Shown: positions 49,095 through 58,934, counted from the stretch's first letter. The stretch is DNA of 64,000 nucleotides from Bradyrhizobium sp. CB1015 (GCF_025200925.1 NZ_CP104174.1:8260001-8324000); one strand, 5' to 3'. The notes: generated from the letters alone by a model not told the origin. Translations and numbers: made by a program.

Positions 49095-50603
49095 ATGGAT
49101 ACGCTCGTCAACGTGGCACACGGATTCGGCGTCGCGCTGCTGCCGATCAACCTGCTCTACTGCTTCATCGGCGTCTTCATCGGCACGCTGGTCGGCGTGC
49201 TGCCCGGCATCGGCCCCATCTCGGCGATGTCGCTGCTGCTACCTGTGACGCTGTCGGGCACGCCGGAATCCGGCATCATCATGATGGCCGGCATCTATTA
49301 CGGCTCGATGTATGGCGGCTCGACCACCTCGATCCTGGTCAACATCCCCGGCGAGGCCGCCTCGGTCGTCACCTGCATCGACGGCCATCAGATGGCGAAG
49401 CAGGGCCGCGCCGGCCCCGCGCTCGGCATCGCCGCGTTCGGCTCCTTCGTCGCCGGGACGTTTGCGCTAATTGCCTTGATGCTGGTGGCGCCGAAGCTTG
49501 CCAGCCTCGCCATTGCCTTCGGCCCCGCTGAATATTTCAGCCTGATGGTGCTCGGCCTCGTCGTGCTCACCTTTCTCACCCAGGGATCGATGCCGAAGGC
49601 GCTGCTGATGGCGTGCATCGGCGTCGTGCTCGGGCTGATCGGCCTCGACAGCATCACCGCGCAGCCGCGGCTGACCTTCGGCCGCATGGAGCTGATCGAC
49701 GGCATCGGCCTCGTGCCCGTGGTGATGGGCCTGTTCGGCGTCGCCGAGGTGCTGCTCAACACCGAGCAGGCGATCAAGCGCGACATCATCAACACCAGGA
49801 TCACTCATCTCCTGCCCAGCAAGGAGGACTGGAAGATGAGCGCAGGTCCGGTCGGCCGCGGCACCATCCTCGGCTTTTTCCTCGGCATCCTGCCGGGCGG
49901 CGGCGCTGTGGTGGCGTCATTCGCCTCCTACGCACTGGAGAAGCGGCTGTCGAAAAGGCCCGAGCGGTTCGGCCACGGCGCGATCGAGGGCGTCGCCGGC
50001 CCGGAATCGGCGAACAACGCCGCGGCGGGCGGCGCCTTCATTCCGCTGATGACGCTCGGCATTCCGCCGAACGTGGTGATGGCGCTGCTGCTGGGGGCAT
50101 TCGTCATTCACGGCCTGCAGCCGGGGCCGCTGCTGATCACGCAAAACCCCGGCCTGTTCTGGGGCATCGTCGCCAGCATGTATATCGGCAACGTCATGCT
50201 GCTGATCCTGAACCTGCCGATGATCGGCATGTGGGTGCAGCTGCTCAAGCTGCCCTACAACATCCTGTTCCCCCTGATCATCCTGTTCACGATCCTCGGC
50301 GTCTACTGCTCCAGCAACAACGTGTTCGACGTCTACGTGATGATCGCGTTCGGGATCATCGGCTATTTCATGCGCAAGCTCGGCTACGAGCCGGCGCCGC
50401 TGGTGCTGGCCTTCGTGCTGGGTCCGATGATGGAGAACAATTTGCGCAAGTCGCTGATCCTGTCGCAGGGCGATCTCTGGACCTTCGTGCAGCGGCCGAT
50501 CTCGGGCGCGTGTCTCGCGCTTGCCCTGGTGCTGCTGATCGCGCCGCTGCTGCCGTCGCTGCGCAAGAAGCGCGAACTGGTGGCGCTGGACGAGGGGGCG
50601 TAG
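49095..50603 (+). CDS. tctA: Tripartite tricarboxylate transporter large permease subunit
   Basis: A 502-residue integral membrane protein with about twelve helices. The TctA marker [21 protein letters not shown] is near the start. Others are [20 protein letters not shown] and the mirrored second-half block [17 protein letters not shown], followed by [21 protein letters not shown]. The repeated GxLPGxG motif reflects the internal duplication of the family. Together with TctB and TctC it forms a secondary, cation-driven carboxylate importer. Confidence 0.94.
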   Translation: MDTLVNVAHGFGVALLPINLLYCFIGVFIGTLVGVLPGIGPISAMSLLLPVTLSGTPESGIIMMAGIYYGSMYGGSTTSILVNIPGEAASVVTCIDGHQMAKQGRAGPALGIAAFGSFVAGTFALIALMLVAPKLASLAIAFGPAEYFSLMVLGLVVLTFLTQGSMPKALLMACIGVVLGLIGLDSITAQPRLTFGRMELIDGIGLVPVVMGLFGVAEVLLNTEQAIKRDIINTRITHLLPSKEDWKMSAGPVGRGTILGFFLGILPGGGAVVASFASYALEKRLSKRPERFGHGAIEGVAGPESANNAAAGGAFIPLMTLGIPPNVVMALLLGAFVIHGLQPGPLLITQNPGLFWGIVASMYIGNVMLLILNLPMIGMWVQLLKLPYNILFPLIILFTILGVYCSSNNVFDVYVMIAFGIIGYFMRKLGYEPAPLVLAFVLGPMMENNLRKSLILSQGDLWTFVQRPISGACLALALVLLIAPLLPSLRKKRELVALDEGA

Positions 50604-50606
50604 CGT

Positions 50607-50721
50607 CGTAGGGTGGGTTTGCCCTGCAGATGCGCGAAGTGCGTCTGCTCGGCGTAACCCACCTCTTCTATCGCTGCGGATGAACAGCGGCGGGTTACGC
50701 CTTCGGCTAACCCACCCTACG
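50607..50721. repeat. Intergenic palindromic repeat (GTAGGGTGGGT family)
   Basis: CGTAGGGTGGGTTTG at the left and GCTAACCCACCCTACG at the right, with internal AACCCACC/CGGGTT. Same family as 1868-2008, again between convergent genes. Confidence 0.85.
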
Positions 50722-50723
50722 AT

Positions 50724-52418
50724 CTAGCTTGCCGCAGGCAGCGCGCTGTCCGACGGCGCGCCCCACGGGCGCTCCGCCGATGCCAGCCCGATCAGGCGGC
50801 CCTGGATGTAGTCGCAGCCCCAGTCGCGCAGCATGTTTGCGGCTTCGTCGTCCTGCACCCATTCGGCGACGGTCTTGATGTCGAGGCGGCGGGCGAGGTC
50901 GATCAGGGTCTGCACGAAGGCGCGGTCGTCGGCGGAACGGGTGATGTTCTGCACGAAGGCGCCGTCGATCTTGACGATATCCACGCCGAGCTTGCGCAAA
51001 TTGCGGAACGAGGTGTAGCCGGCGCCGAAATCGTCGATGGCGATGCGGCTGCCGAAATGCTTGAGGCGGCTGACGAAGGCGCGAACCTCATCGATGTCCT
51101 GGATCGCGACCGTCTCGGTGATCTCGATGATCAGCCGCTCGGCGACACCGGGATGAGCCAGCATCAGCGATTCGATTCCCGCCCACCAATCCGGATCCAT
51201 CGTCGTATCCGGCGAGATGTTGAGGCTGAGACGGATGTCGGGCGCCGCCGCGAGCTCGGCGACGACGAGCTCGAGCACGCGGTGATCGACCAGGCGGATC
51301 AGGCCGAGCCGTTCGGCGACCGGCACGATGTCGGGCGCGAGCAGCACCTGGCCGTCGCCCTGGTTCATCCGCACCAGGCATTCATGGAATGCGCGCTCGC
51401 GCGAGACAGCCGAGACGACGGGCTCATAGGCGAGCCTGATGCGGCGCTCGTTGAGCGCGGTGACGATCTCGTCCGTGACGCGAATGTTGACGCGGCGCTG
51501 TGCGTCGCGCGCGGCATCCGGACGCCACGCCGCGAACGAGCCGGCGCGGCGGCGCTTGGCGGCGTCCAGGGTTTCATGGGCGCGGTTGACGGCCTCGTCG
51601 GTGTTGCGCGCGTAGCGCGGCAGGCTGACCGCGCCGATCGACGCGGTGACCGAGACCGGACCGGATCTGGTCGGCACCACCTCGTCGCGGATACCGGCGA
51701 GGAAGCGCTCGGCGGCCACGTTCATGTCGTCGACGGTGCAGTTCTTCAGGATCAGGCCGAACTTGTTGCCGGAGAAGCGTCCGAGCACGTCGCCGCCGCG
51801 CAGGCGCGCGCGAATGCGCTTGGCGATGTCGAGGATCACGGCGTCGGCGACGTCGAAGCCGAAGGCATCGTTGACGCGGGCGAGATGATCGATGCCGACC
51901 AGCATGAAGGCGGCGGTCGAGCGGAAGCGGGTCGTCTCCTCGATCGCCTCGGCCAGCGCCGCAATCAGATGCGAGCGGTTGAGCTCGCCGGTCAGCGGAT
52001 CGAGCCGGGCCAGCCTGCTCAATTCCTCGTCGCGGGCGTGGCGCTCATTGTTGATGCGGACGGAGCCGATCGCACGCGTGGGACGGCCGTCGGGACCTGC
52101 GAACCAGCGGCCGGTCTCCTCGATCCAGATCACAGGATCGGAGGCGCTCATGCGCACGCCGTACTCGACCCGGTAGGGGGTGCCGTCGGCGCCGTGCACC
52201 GGGGAGGTCAGCGCCAGCGCGGCCGTCCGCAGCGTTTGCGCGGGCTCGATCAGCTTGGCGAATTCGGCGCCGGTCGCGAGCCGCTCGGCGGGAATGCCGG
52301 GGAAGACGGCGCTGACCTGCTCACCCCAGACGATGGCATCGCTGGCGATGTCCCAGGCGAACACGGCCTGGCCGAGCGCGGCGAGGATGTCGGAGGCTTG
52401 CGGCAATGCAGGGGTCAA
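50724..52418 (-). CDS. EAL-domain cyclic-di-GMP phosphodiesterase with a degenerate GGDEF domain
   Basis: A 564-residue protein with a PAS-like N-terminus (ALGQAVFAWDIASDAIVWGE), a GGDEF domain whose active site reads SGNKF at 216-220, and an EAL domain. In the EAL part the motif is E346-C-L, and catalytic residues remain in LNISP, EITET, IDDFGAGYTS, IVKIDG and AEWVQ. It is therefore probably a phosphodiesterase with a non-catalytic, perhaps GTP-sensing, GGDEF domain. The TTG at 52418 is chosen because GAGG lies five bases upstream; the longer frame begins in a cysteine/arginine-rich stretch with no domain. Confidence 0.85.
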   Translation of the reverse strand: MTPALPQASDILAALGQAVFAWDIASDAIVWGEQVSAVFPGIPAERLATGAEFAKLIEPAQTLRTAALALTSPVHGADGTPYRVEYGVRMSASDPVIWIEETGRWFAGPDGRPTRAIGSVRINNERHARDEELSRLARLDPLTGELNRSHLIAALAEAIEETTRFRSTAAFMLVGIDHLARVNDAFGFDVADAVILDIAKRIRARLRGGDVLGRFSGNKFGLILKNCTVDDMNVAAERFLAGIRDEVVPTRSGPVSVTASIGAVSLPRYARNTDEAVNRAHETLDAAKRRRAGSFAAWRPDAARDAQRRVNIRVTDEIVTALNERRIRLAYEPVVSAVSRERAFHECLVRMNQGDGQVLLAPDIVPVAERLGLIRLVDHRVLELVVAELAAAPDIRLSLNISPDTTMDPDWWAGIESLMLAHPGVAERLIIEITETVAIQDIDEVRAFVSRLKHFGSRIAIDDFGAGYTSFRNLRKLGVDIVKIDGAFVQNITRSADDRAFVQTLIDLARRLDIKTVAEWVQDDEAANMLRDWGCDYIQGRLIGLASAERPWGAPSDSALPAAS

Positions 52419-52636
52419 AGTCGCCTCGATTCGGGACAGTGGAGAAGTCCTGAGTCGGCACAGAATAGAGCCAGATTCGCCCCCGACCCTAGGCAAAGTT
52501 GATAAACAATTTGGAAACCACGTTTCCCTGGCGCGGGGAACCAAACCGGCGCGGCCGGCATAGGCCTTGCGAGTACAGGACTCGCACCGGCGCCCGCGTC
52601 CCGAAACGCGACAAGGCCGGATCAACGGTGATTGCG

Positions 52637-52897
52637 ATGTTGGGTACTGATCGACCGGAAGCTGCGGCCAACGGCACAGGAACGGCCCTGGTGCCGCTGA
52701 TGCCGACGTTGCGGTGGGTTCACAAGGCGCCGCTGCCGCGCCCGGATTCGAGCTTCGTCACACAACTCCTCGCTAATGCCGAATCTCTGCCCCAGACCAG
52801 CCGTTTCCGCCGCGCCTCTTCCGAAGATGCGCTGCTCGCCTATGGTAGCAAGCAACCGTTGCAAAGTGTCAGTTCGCGGACGCGGCAGGTGGCTTGA
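52637..52897 (+). CDS. Small conserved-looking hypothetical protein
   Basis: An 86-residue frame beginning MLGTDRPEAAANGTGTALVP. The central stretch PRPDSSFVTQLLANAESLPQTS, then RRASSEDALLAYGS, resembles short alphaproteobacterial proteins that I recall but cannot name. There is no signal peptide, membrane segment or known motif. It diverges from the EAL gene and its end faces the membrane-protein gene at 52904. A GTG at 52628 is an alternative start. A role cannot be assigned. Confidence 0.55.
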   Translation: MLGTDRPEAAANGTGTALVPLMPTLRWVHKAPLPRPDSSFVTQLLANAESLPQTSRFRRASSEDALLAYGSKQPLQSVSSRTRQVA

Positions 52898-52903
52898 GGC
52901 CGA

Positions 52904-53557
52904 TCAGCGCGGCGGCGTGTCGGAAGACGGCGGCGTGCCGTTCCCCGGCTGCAGCTGCGGCGAGGGAATTTCCGGCGAAGGCGGGCTCTGCGCCGGCTTT
53001 GGCGCCGGATGATCCATCAGCACGGATTCGGCGACGGATTGCGCGGTAGGGGCGGGCGGCGCCGCCGGTGCCGGCTGCGGCGCGATCACCGGCTCGAACT
53101 TGCGCTCGGACTCCACATCCTCGGCCGGCGCTTCGGCCCTGCGCTTGGCCTTGCGCGGCGCCGGCACCGTCGTTTCGGCGACATAGGTGACGCGGCGGCG
53201 CGTGCGCTGGGCAATGCCGCCGAGGAAGTCGGCCATCGCCAGCAGCACCAGCAGGAAATAGGTGGAGTTGCCGAATTTGGGCCACATCACGAATTCGGCG
53301 GCGGCCGCGCCGAAGATGATCAGCGACAGCAAATGATCCATCAGGAATTTCGAGCCCGGTCGCGCGCCCTTGACCACCTCGAGCAGCAGCAGGACGATGC
53401 CGAGCGCGAGCAGGAGATCGGCCAGCGTGACCGGCCAGGCCTCGCCCGTGAGCATCGGCACCTTGAACAGCACGTCCGAGAAGGACACGCTGGGCATCAG
53501 GAAGGCGATGATGTTGTACACCGCGAGCGGAATCAGAAGCAGCGGGAAACCGACCAT
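52904..53557 (-). CDS. Hypothetical membrane protein with a proline-rich cytoplasmic tail
   Basis: A 217-residue protein of unknown function. The first 125 or so residues form four hydrophobic segments (FPLLLIPLAVYNIIAFLM, VTLADLLLALGIVLLLLEVV, LLSLIIFGAAAAEFVMW, TYFLLVLLAMADFLGG). A basic stretch RRRVTY then leads to a tail rich in Pro, Ala and Glu. Starts 25 codons upstream (GTG 53632, ATG 53614) are possible, but the ATG at 53557 begins directly with the first helix. Nothing nearby indicates a role. Confidence 0.7.
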   Translation of the reverse strand: MVGFPLLLIPLAVYNIIAFLMPSVSFSDVLFKVPMLTGEAWPVTLADLLLALGIVLLLLEVVKGARPGSKFLMDHLLSLIIFGAAAAEFVMWPKFGNSTYFLLVLLAMADFLGGIAQRTRRRVTYVAETTVPAPRKAKRRAEAPAEDVESERKFEPVIAPQPAPAAPPAPTAQSVAESVLMDHPAPKPAQSPPSPEIPSPQLQPGNGTPPSSDTPPR

Positions 53558-53658
53558 CGGCGAGATGCCTTCTCGATCAAGATATCCGGACAGAACAATG
53601 CAGCGGCGAAGCATCTGCTCCGCCGCCGTCACCGTCTATCTCATGGGTTGGCGGAAAT

Positions 53659-53682
53659 CGGGCGGGTCCGAACTCCCGCCCG
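53659..53682 (-). terminator. Possible terminator hairpin after rpmF
   Basis: An 8-base GC stem CGGGCGGG/CCCGCCCG around an 8-base loop, 15 bases past the rpmF stop. No strong T-run follows in the minus direction, so the call is tentative. Confidence 0.4.
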
Positions 53683-53697
53683 GGAAAGATCCTGGTG

Positions 53698-53880
53698 TCA
53701 GGACTCTTTCTTCTTCAGGACCTGGCGGCCCTTGTACATGCCGGTCTTGAGGTCGAGATGGTGCGGACGACGGAGCTCGCCGGAGTCCTTGTCTTCGACA
53801 TAGGTCGGCTTCTTGATGGCGTCCGCCGAGCGGCGCATGCCACGGCGCGACGGCGAGGTTTTTCTTCTCGGAACGGCCAT
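53698..53880 (-). CDS. rpmF: 50S ribosomal protein L32
   Basis: A 60-residue basic protein with the L32 start [18 protein letters not shown] and the alphaproteobacterial features [23 protein letters not shown]. The zinc-binding cysteines found in some bacterial L32 proteins are absent, as is usual in this group. GAGG lies eight bases before the ATG. It follows mtgA on the same strand, with a gap of about 170 bases that contains no gene. Confidence 0.97.
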   Translation of the reverse strand: MAVPRRKTSPSRRGMRRSADAIKKPTYVEDKDSGELRRPHHLDLKTGMYKGRQVLKKKES

Positions 53881-54049
53881 TTCAATATCCTCTAGGGATT
53901 GGTGTCATCAGGGCATCGTCCGCGAAGGGACGGCTCAGCACCCGCAATACGAGGCGAGCTGAATGCCGATCAAGGCCGCGCTTATAGAGGAAGGCTGGCC
54001 GTAAAGCTAGGCTCTTGGGCCGGAAAATACGCCCGGAACGGGCCAAAAA

Positions 54050-54724
54050 TCAGCGATTTTCGCGCCAACAGGTCGCAAGCGAGCTCGCCTGCCCTCGCGC
54101 CATATAGGTAGCTGCCAGCCGCCGGACGCCCGGTCCGGGGGTCCGGGCGCTGCGTTTGACCGGATTCGGCAGGACCGAGGCCAGAAGTGCCGCCTCGCGG
54201 GGCGAGAGGCTTTCGGCCGACTTGCCGAAGGCATAGGCGCTGGCCGCCTCAACCCCGAACTGCCCCTGCGGGCCGAGCTCGGCGATGTTGAGGTAGATTT
54301 CGAGAATCCGCTGCTTGGGCAGGACGAGGTCGATCCAAAGCGCCAGCGGGAATTCGAGCGCCTTGCGGACGAAATCGCGCCCCTGCCACAGGAACAGGTT
54401 CTTCGCGACCTGCTGGGTGATGGTTGAGGCGCCCCGGAAGGCAGTGCCGTCCTCCCTGGCGTCGTCGATCGCCTCGCGCAGCGCGCCCCAATCGATGCCG
54501 TGATGCTTGCAGAAATGGGCATCCTCGGCCGCCACCACCGCGCGCGGCAGAGAGGGCGACATATCAGCCAGATCGATCCACTCCCGCTGCATCGGCGCGC
54601 CGCGCAAGCTGCGCCAGGCCATCGGCGTCGAAACAGGGTGGCCGGCGCGGTAGAACGGCGCGATCACATAGGGCGCGAGGACCACGACCGCGAGCACCAC
54701 CAGCAGGATTTTGACGATGCGCAA
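54050..54724 (-). CDS. mtgA: Monofunctional peptidoglycan glycosyltransferase
   Basis: A 224-residue GT51 enzyme polymerising lipid II into glycan strands at the inner membrane. An N-terminal membrane anchor ([20 protein letters not shown]) is followed by the catalytic motif [17 protein letters not shown] (Glu67) and the conserved [28 protein letters not shown] and [10 protein letters not shown] blocks. No transpeptidase domain is present, which defines MtgA. The start is TTG at 54724 with AGG five bases upstream; the longer frame adds 100 unrelated residues. Confidence 0.93.
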   Translation of the reverse strand: MRIVKILLVVLAVVVLAPYVIAPFYRAGHPVSTPMAWRSLRGAPMQREWIDLADMSPSLPRAVVAAEDAHFCKHHGIDWGALREAIDDAREDGTAFRGASTITQQVAKNLFLWQGRDFVRKALEFPLALWIDLVLPKQRILEIYLNIAELGPQGQFGVEAASAYAFGKSAESLSPREAALLASVLPNPVKRSARTPGPGVRRLAATYMARGQASSLATCWRENR

Positions 54725-54885
54725 ATCGACCTTTCCGGTGCAAACTAAAGAGCGGCCACGGGCTGGAGCATTAAGTCTGTGATAATTCGGGCCTTTTCCA
54801 GCACTTTTTAGGCCTTCCAAACGATTGACTGGGGCGGGCGCATAAAGGATTGTCCCGCCGAATTTTAGTTCTGGAGCCCCTCTTG

Positions 54886-55809
54886 ATGACCGGCACGTCC
54901 CCGTCCGATTTCGCCAAACGTCTGGACAAGACCGCTGATGACACCGAAGCCCTGCTCGGGCGCCTGCTGTCGGACGACATCCTGCACGACGAAATCGCCC
55001 GGCCCAAGCGACTGATGGACGCAATGCGCTATTCGAGCCTGAACGGCGGCAAGCGCCTGCGGCCGTTCCTGGTGGTGGAGAGCGCCGCCGTGTTCGGCGT
55101 GCCGCGCGAGGCGGCCCTGCTCGTGGGCGCCGCGCTCGAATGCATCCATTGCTATTCGCTGATCCATGACGACCTGCCGGCGATGGACAATTCGGACCTG
55201 CGCCGCGGCCGCCCCACCCTGCACAAGCAGACCGACGACGCCACCGCTATCCTCGCCGGCGACGGCCTTCTGACGCTCGCCTTCGACATCATCACCCGCG
55301 ACGAGGTCCATCGCGACTCCAATGTGCGGCTGCTCTTGACGCGCGCGCTGGCGCGCTGCGCCGGGATCGGCGGCATGGTCGGCGGCCAGATCCTCGATCT
55401 TGCCGGCGAAGGCCGCTTCGGCGGCAACGAGCCGATCGACGTCGCGCGTATCCAGCAGATGAAGACCGGCGCGCTGCTGCGCTACGGCTGCATCGCCGGC
55501 GCAATTCTCGGCCAGGCCTCGAAGGCGGAATATCAGGCGCTCGACGATTACGGCCGCGCGCTCGGCGAAGCCTTCCAGATCGCCGACGATCTGCTCGACG
55601 TCGAGGGCGATGCCGCCGCGCTCGGCAAGCCGGCCGGCGCCGACGCCGCGCTCGGCAAGACCACCTTCGTCACCCAGCTCGGGATCGAAGGCGCCAAGCA
55701 GCGCGTGCGCGACCTGCTCGCGCGCGCCGACAGCGCCGTCTCGATCTTCGGTGACCGCGCCGCCGTGCTGCAGGCCGCCGCGCGCTTCGTGGCCGAGCGG
55801 AAGAACTGA
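54886..55809 (+). CDS. ispA: Polyprenyl (farnesyl/geranylgeranyl) diphosphate synthase
   Basis: A 307-residue trans-prenyltransferase condensing isopentenyl diphosphate with allylic diphosphates. The first aspartate-rich motif is [20 protein letters not shown] and the second [24 protein letters not shown] binds isopentenyl diphosphate, and KTGALL is the usual helix. IspA-like proportions suggest farnesyl diphosphate, although chain length cannot be fixed without modelling the residues before the first motif. The ATG at 54886 is preferred to an upstream one that adds 12 atypical residues. It diverges from mtgA. Confidence 0.9.
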   Translation: MTGTSPSDFAKRLDKTADDTEALLGRLLSDDILHDEIARPKRLMDAMRYSSLNGGKRLRPFLVVESAAVFGVPREAALLVGAALECIHCYSLIHDDLPAMDNSDLRRGRPTLHKQTDDATAILAGDGLLTLAFDIITRDEVHRDSNVRLLLTRALARCAGIGGMVGGQILDLAGEGRFGGNEPIDVARIQQMKTGALLRYGCIAGAILGQASKAEYQALDDYGRALGEAFQIADDLLDVEGDAAALGKPAGADAALGKTTFVTQLGIEGAKQRVRDLLARADSAVSIFGDRAAVLQAAARFVAERKN

Positions 55810-55838
55810 GTTTAGGCGTTCAGGGGAGCGGTGCCCCT

Positions 55839-57632
55839 TCAGTCGCAGACCTCGGCATTGGCATCGACGTGGGGGCCGCCGCCCCCGCGATAAACGAGGT
55901 GGCAGCCGCGCTTGACCGGCCGGCAAAGCAGAGTGTTACAAAAAATCTGACCGCTGCTGCCTGAGGCGCGGCCCGTGCCAGCGGCCGCAGCTGCACCGTA
56001 GCCGCCCGCTGCAGCACTGGCCTGCGGCCGCTGCCGTGCAGGGCGATCCTCGCCATCGTCGCGCCGCGAGGTCGCGGGCTTTGTCGCGGGCTTGGCGGCG
56101 CGCTTCTTCTCGCATTCATTGTCGGCGTTCAGAACATGGCCGTCGCCGCAAACGATCCTGGTGCACTTGTCGCCTTCGGCCTTGAAACCGTGCTCGCAGA
56201 CCAGCGGGCAGACCCGCGACGGCTTGGCCTTGACCGCATCGAGCGCGTCGGTGCTCGCCACCTTCACGTCGAGCTTGGTGCCGGCATAGCGGTTGAACTG
56301 CGACAGCGACCGCTGCGAGGACGTATTCCAATTGCCGTCGGCCTGCCCGGAGAAGCAGCCGACGCGGCCGAGCTCGCTCTGCACCGAGCGGTTGAGATCG
56401 GCCGGCGCAATCGCCGGGGTCAGCGAGGCGACGTTGGTGCCGGCGGCGCTCGCGGCCGGCGCAGCGCTCGGCGCCGTAGCGGCGAGGTTGACGCGCTGCT
56501 GCTCGGCGGCGGCCGCCTGCTGCTGCGCCTGCTCCTTGGCCTTCTGCGCGGCAAGCTGCGCCTGCTCGGCGGCCTTCGCCTCGGCCGCGGCCTTGGCTTG
56601 CGCATCCTTCTGCGCGCCGAGCGCAGCAAGGCGGTCGCGCTCGGCCTCGGCCTGCTTGGCCTTCTCGATCGCCGCCGCATGCGCCTGCTCGGCGCCGATC
56701 TTCTCGAGCTGGAGCTTGGCGAGGCTCGCATAGAAACCGTCGGGATGCTGGGCGAGGAAGGCTTCCCACGCCGGCCGATTGCCGACCTGAAGCGCGAGCT
56801 CGTAGTCGCGGCGGATGTCGGCCTGAGGATTGGCCACGGGCGCTGCCGGCGCCAGCTTGACCGGCACCAGCGGCACGTCCTCGCCGCCGAGCGAGCCGTA
56901 GACGAACGGCTCCTGCTTGTTGCCGGTCGACTTCAGCACGTCGTCGCGCACGAAGCCGAAGGCGCGGCGGACGTCGAGGCCCGGCGTCGTCAGATGCTTC
57001 GACAGCGCGATGGTGAACGGGCTGTTGGCGCCGTCGCCGTCCTGCGCGGTGAAGCCGGCCTTGGCCGAATAGGCGATCAGCGTGTTGGGGCTGGTCGGCT
57101 CGACCTGGGCGAGGCCGCGGCCGATGCCGCGCGAGGCAATCGTGCGCTTCATCCTCTTGCTGAACGGATTGTCGCGGCAGGCATCGAGGATCACCAGACG
57201 CAACTGCTTGGCAGGCTCGACCGCGACCAGGACACGGTCGAGCGAGAGCGCCTCGTCATAGACGTCGGTGTCGCGCTCGAGCTTGGCATCCACCGGGATC
57301 AGATAGTTCGAGCCCTCGACCTCGATGCCGTGGCCGGCGTAGTAGACCACGGCGATATCGGCATCGCGGGTCGCGTCGGCGAAGTCGCGCAGCACGCGCC
57401 GCGTGTCCAGCGCCGACAGATCGTGCCGGGAATCGACGACGTCGAAGCCGGCCTCCTTCAGCGTCTTGGCCATGACCGACCCGTCATTGGCGGGATTGGC
57501 GAGCGAGGGCGCGTGCTGATAGGCCGAATTGGCGAGCACCAGCGCCACGCGCTTTCCGGCAAGAGCAGGCCCGGCGCCGAACATCAGGCCGAGCGCGACG
57601 AGAAGCGGACAAAGTCTGAGCAAGCTGCGCAT
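55839..57632 (-). CDS. Exported caspase-like (C14/metacaspase) protein with a Cys-rich C-terminus
   Basis: A 597-residue protein with a signal peptide (to about residue 25) and then a caspase-fold domain (KRVALVLANSAYQHAPSLANPANDG) bearing the catalytic dyad His101 (YYAGHGIEV) and Cys152 (LDACRDNPF). A long Ala/Gln/Lys coiled-coil region lies at about 340-430. A cysteine-rich part follows (CPLVCEHGFKAEGDKC, CGDGHVLNADNEC), and a last segment has paired cysteines near the end. The mature protein should be periplasmic or exported. A role in proteolysis is expected from the intact dyad, but targets are unknown. It is convergent with the prenyl synthase gene. Confidence 0.87.
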   Translation of the reverse strand: MRSLLRLCPLLVALGLMFGAGPALAGKRVALVLANSAYQHAPSLANPANDGSVMAKTLKEAGFDVVDSRHDLSALDTRRVLRDFADATRDADIAVVYYAGHGIEVEGSNYLIPVDAKLERDTDVYDEALSLDRVLVAVEPAKQLRLVILDACRDNPFSKRMKRTIASRGIGRGLAQVEPTSPNTLIAYSAKAGFTAQDGDGANSPFTIALSKHLTTPGLDVRRAFGFVRDDVLKSTGNKQEPFVYGSLGGEDVPLVPVKLAPAAPVANPQADIRRDYELALQVGNRPAWEAFLAQHPDGFYASLAKLQLEKIGAEQAHAAAIEKAKQAEAERDRLAALGAQKDAQAKAAAEAKAAEQAQLAAQKAKEQAQQQAAAAEQQRVNLAATAPSAAPAASAAGTNVASLTPAIAPADLNRSVQSELGRVGCFSGQADGNWNTSSQRSLSQFNRYAGTKLDVKVASTDALDAVKAKPSRVCPLVCEHGFKAEGDKCTRIVCGDGHVLNADNECEKKRAAKPATKPATSRRDDGEDRPARQRPQASAAAGGYGAAAAAGTGRASGSSGQIFCNTLLCRPVKRGCHLVYRGGGGPHVDANAEVCD

Positions 57633-57813
57633 GACACGACTTCCGATAGTTCCGGGCCGTTCGGCCCGTTGGGACCGCTTTAGCAACATCCACCGCCGAC
57701 GCTTGTGATGGAGGTCACGAAGGGGGTCCCGACGACAGGCCGTACGCCTCTTTTGTTTGTCGCGCCGGCGCTGTCGCGGTTCGCCGACGAGCGGCGGTGC
57801 GGACCGGGTTCCG

Positions 57814-58242
57814 TCAGACAACCCCGATGTGCTCCCGATATTGCGGCAGATCGTCCGTAATTTCATGCCAGGGCGCCTTCGAGCCCACGAAAATATGGGC
57901 GCTCGGCCGGATCGAGGGGGCATCGACCAGGGTTCCCATGGCGACATGGACCCACTGTCCCTCCCGGACCCGGGAATAGAGCAGCGAGCCGCAGCGGCCA
58001 CAATGCGCGTCATGGGTGGTATCGTCGCCGAAAATCATCCGGAGGTCGCCACCCCTGACAATGCGGAGCCTGTCCTGCCGGATGCCGGCGAACGGCTTGA
58101 AGGCGGCGCCGGTGGTGCGTCGGCAGTTCGAGCAGTGGCAGTTCATCGCATATGAGAACGCATCGGCCACCTCGAAGCGCACAGCGCGGCAATAGCATTC
58201 TCCGACAAGGATGCGAGCGTTCGAATTTTCTGATTCTGTCAT
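57814..58242 (-). CDS. GFA/CENP-V family zinc protein
   Basis: A 142-residue protein of the glutathione-dependent formaldehyde-activating (GFA) fold. Zinc-site cysteines appear in GECYCRAV, CHCSNCRRTTG and HCGRCGSLL, the full family set. Members carry varied activities and many are uncharacterised, so a formaldehyde function is not implied. The ATG at 58242 is chosen for the AAGG eight bases upstream; the longer frame adds 14 residues. It diverges from the NTF2-like gene. The gap 57633-57813 shows no gene. Confidence 0.85.
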   Translation of the reverse strand: MTESENSNARILVGECYCRAVRFEVADAFSYAMNCHCSNCRRTTGAAFKPFAGIRQDRLRIVRGGDLRMIFGDDTTHDAHCGRCGSLLYSRVREGQWVHVAMGTLVDAPSIRPSAHIFVGSKAPWHEITDDLPQYREHIGVV

Positions 58243-58336
58243 CGTGACGCCTTCGCGCAAATCGCTGACACACCCATAGCGCATTTTGACGTGTATGACT
58301 AAGTTGGCCCGAAGCCATCATGCAAAGGAACGATCC

Positions 58337-58711
58337 ATGAGCCAGGACCGGTCGAGCGTCGAAGCCGTCGTGCAATCCTATTTTGACGGACTTTACGAGG
58401 GCGACGCCGACAAGCTCGGCGCCATCTTCCATCCCTCCGCCGATCTGCGCTGGGTCGAGAAGGGCGAGCTCCAGGTTCTGACCGTGCCGGATTGGCTCGA
58501 CCGCGTGCGCAAGCGCGCCTCCGCCAAGGCCGAAGGCAAGCCGCGCGAGGATTTCATCGTCACCATCGACCGTTCGGACGACAAGACCGCCTTCATCAAG
58601 GTGCGCTGCCAACTGCCGCCGCGCTATTTCACCGATTATCTGGTGGCGATGAAGCTTGCCGACGGCTGGCAGATCGTGTCGAAGTCTTATCGGTACGACC
58701 TGAAGGAGTGA
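58337..58711 (+). CDS. NTF2-like (SnoaL/lumazine-binding type) protein
   Basis: A 124-residue single-domain protein with the NTF2-like cone fold: the helix SVEAVVQSYFDGLYEGDADKLGAIFHPSADL, strands around VEKGELQVLTVPDWLDRV, and the final strand pair FTDYLVAMKLADGWQIVSKSYRYDL. Such proteins bind small hydrophobic ligands or act as isomerases; no catalytic residues can be assigned. The ATG at 58337 has AAGGAA seven bases upstream and excludes an unlikely 17-residue extension. Confidence 0.82.
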   Translation: MSQDRSSVEAVVQSYFDGLYEGDADKLGAIFHPSADLRWVEKGELQVLTVPDWLDRVRKRASAKAEGKPREDFIVTIDRSDDKTAFIKVRCQLPPRYFTDYLVAMKLADGWQIVSKSYRYDLKE

Positions 58712-58763
58712 AGGCAAGACCTTCCGCTGCCCGAATTCGGACGCACTCGCTATCCAATTCTCC

Positions 58764-58879
58764 GTCATTGCGAGCGCAGCTCTCGCCGCGTCATTGCGAG
58801 GAGCCCTTGCGACGAAGCAATCCGGAATCCCTCCGAGGAGATGGACTGGATTGCTTCGTCGCTTCGCTCCTCGCAATGA
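58764..58879. repeat. Intergenic palindromic repeat (TCATTGCGAG family), one partial and one complete copy
   Basis: A truncated copy TCATTGCGAGCGCAGC starts at 58764. A full copy at 58791-58879 runs from TCATTGCGAGGAGCCC to GCTCCTCGCAATGA with AAGCAATCC/GGATTGCTT inside. Same family as 17058-17133 and 39131-39210. Confidence 0.85.
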
Positions 58880-58934
58880 CGACGCGGATGAAGCGAACGC
58901 TCCATCTCCCATCCCCGCTCGCCTGGAAATCACG

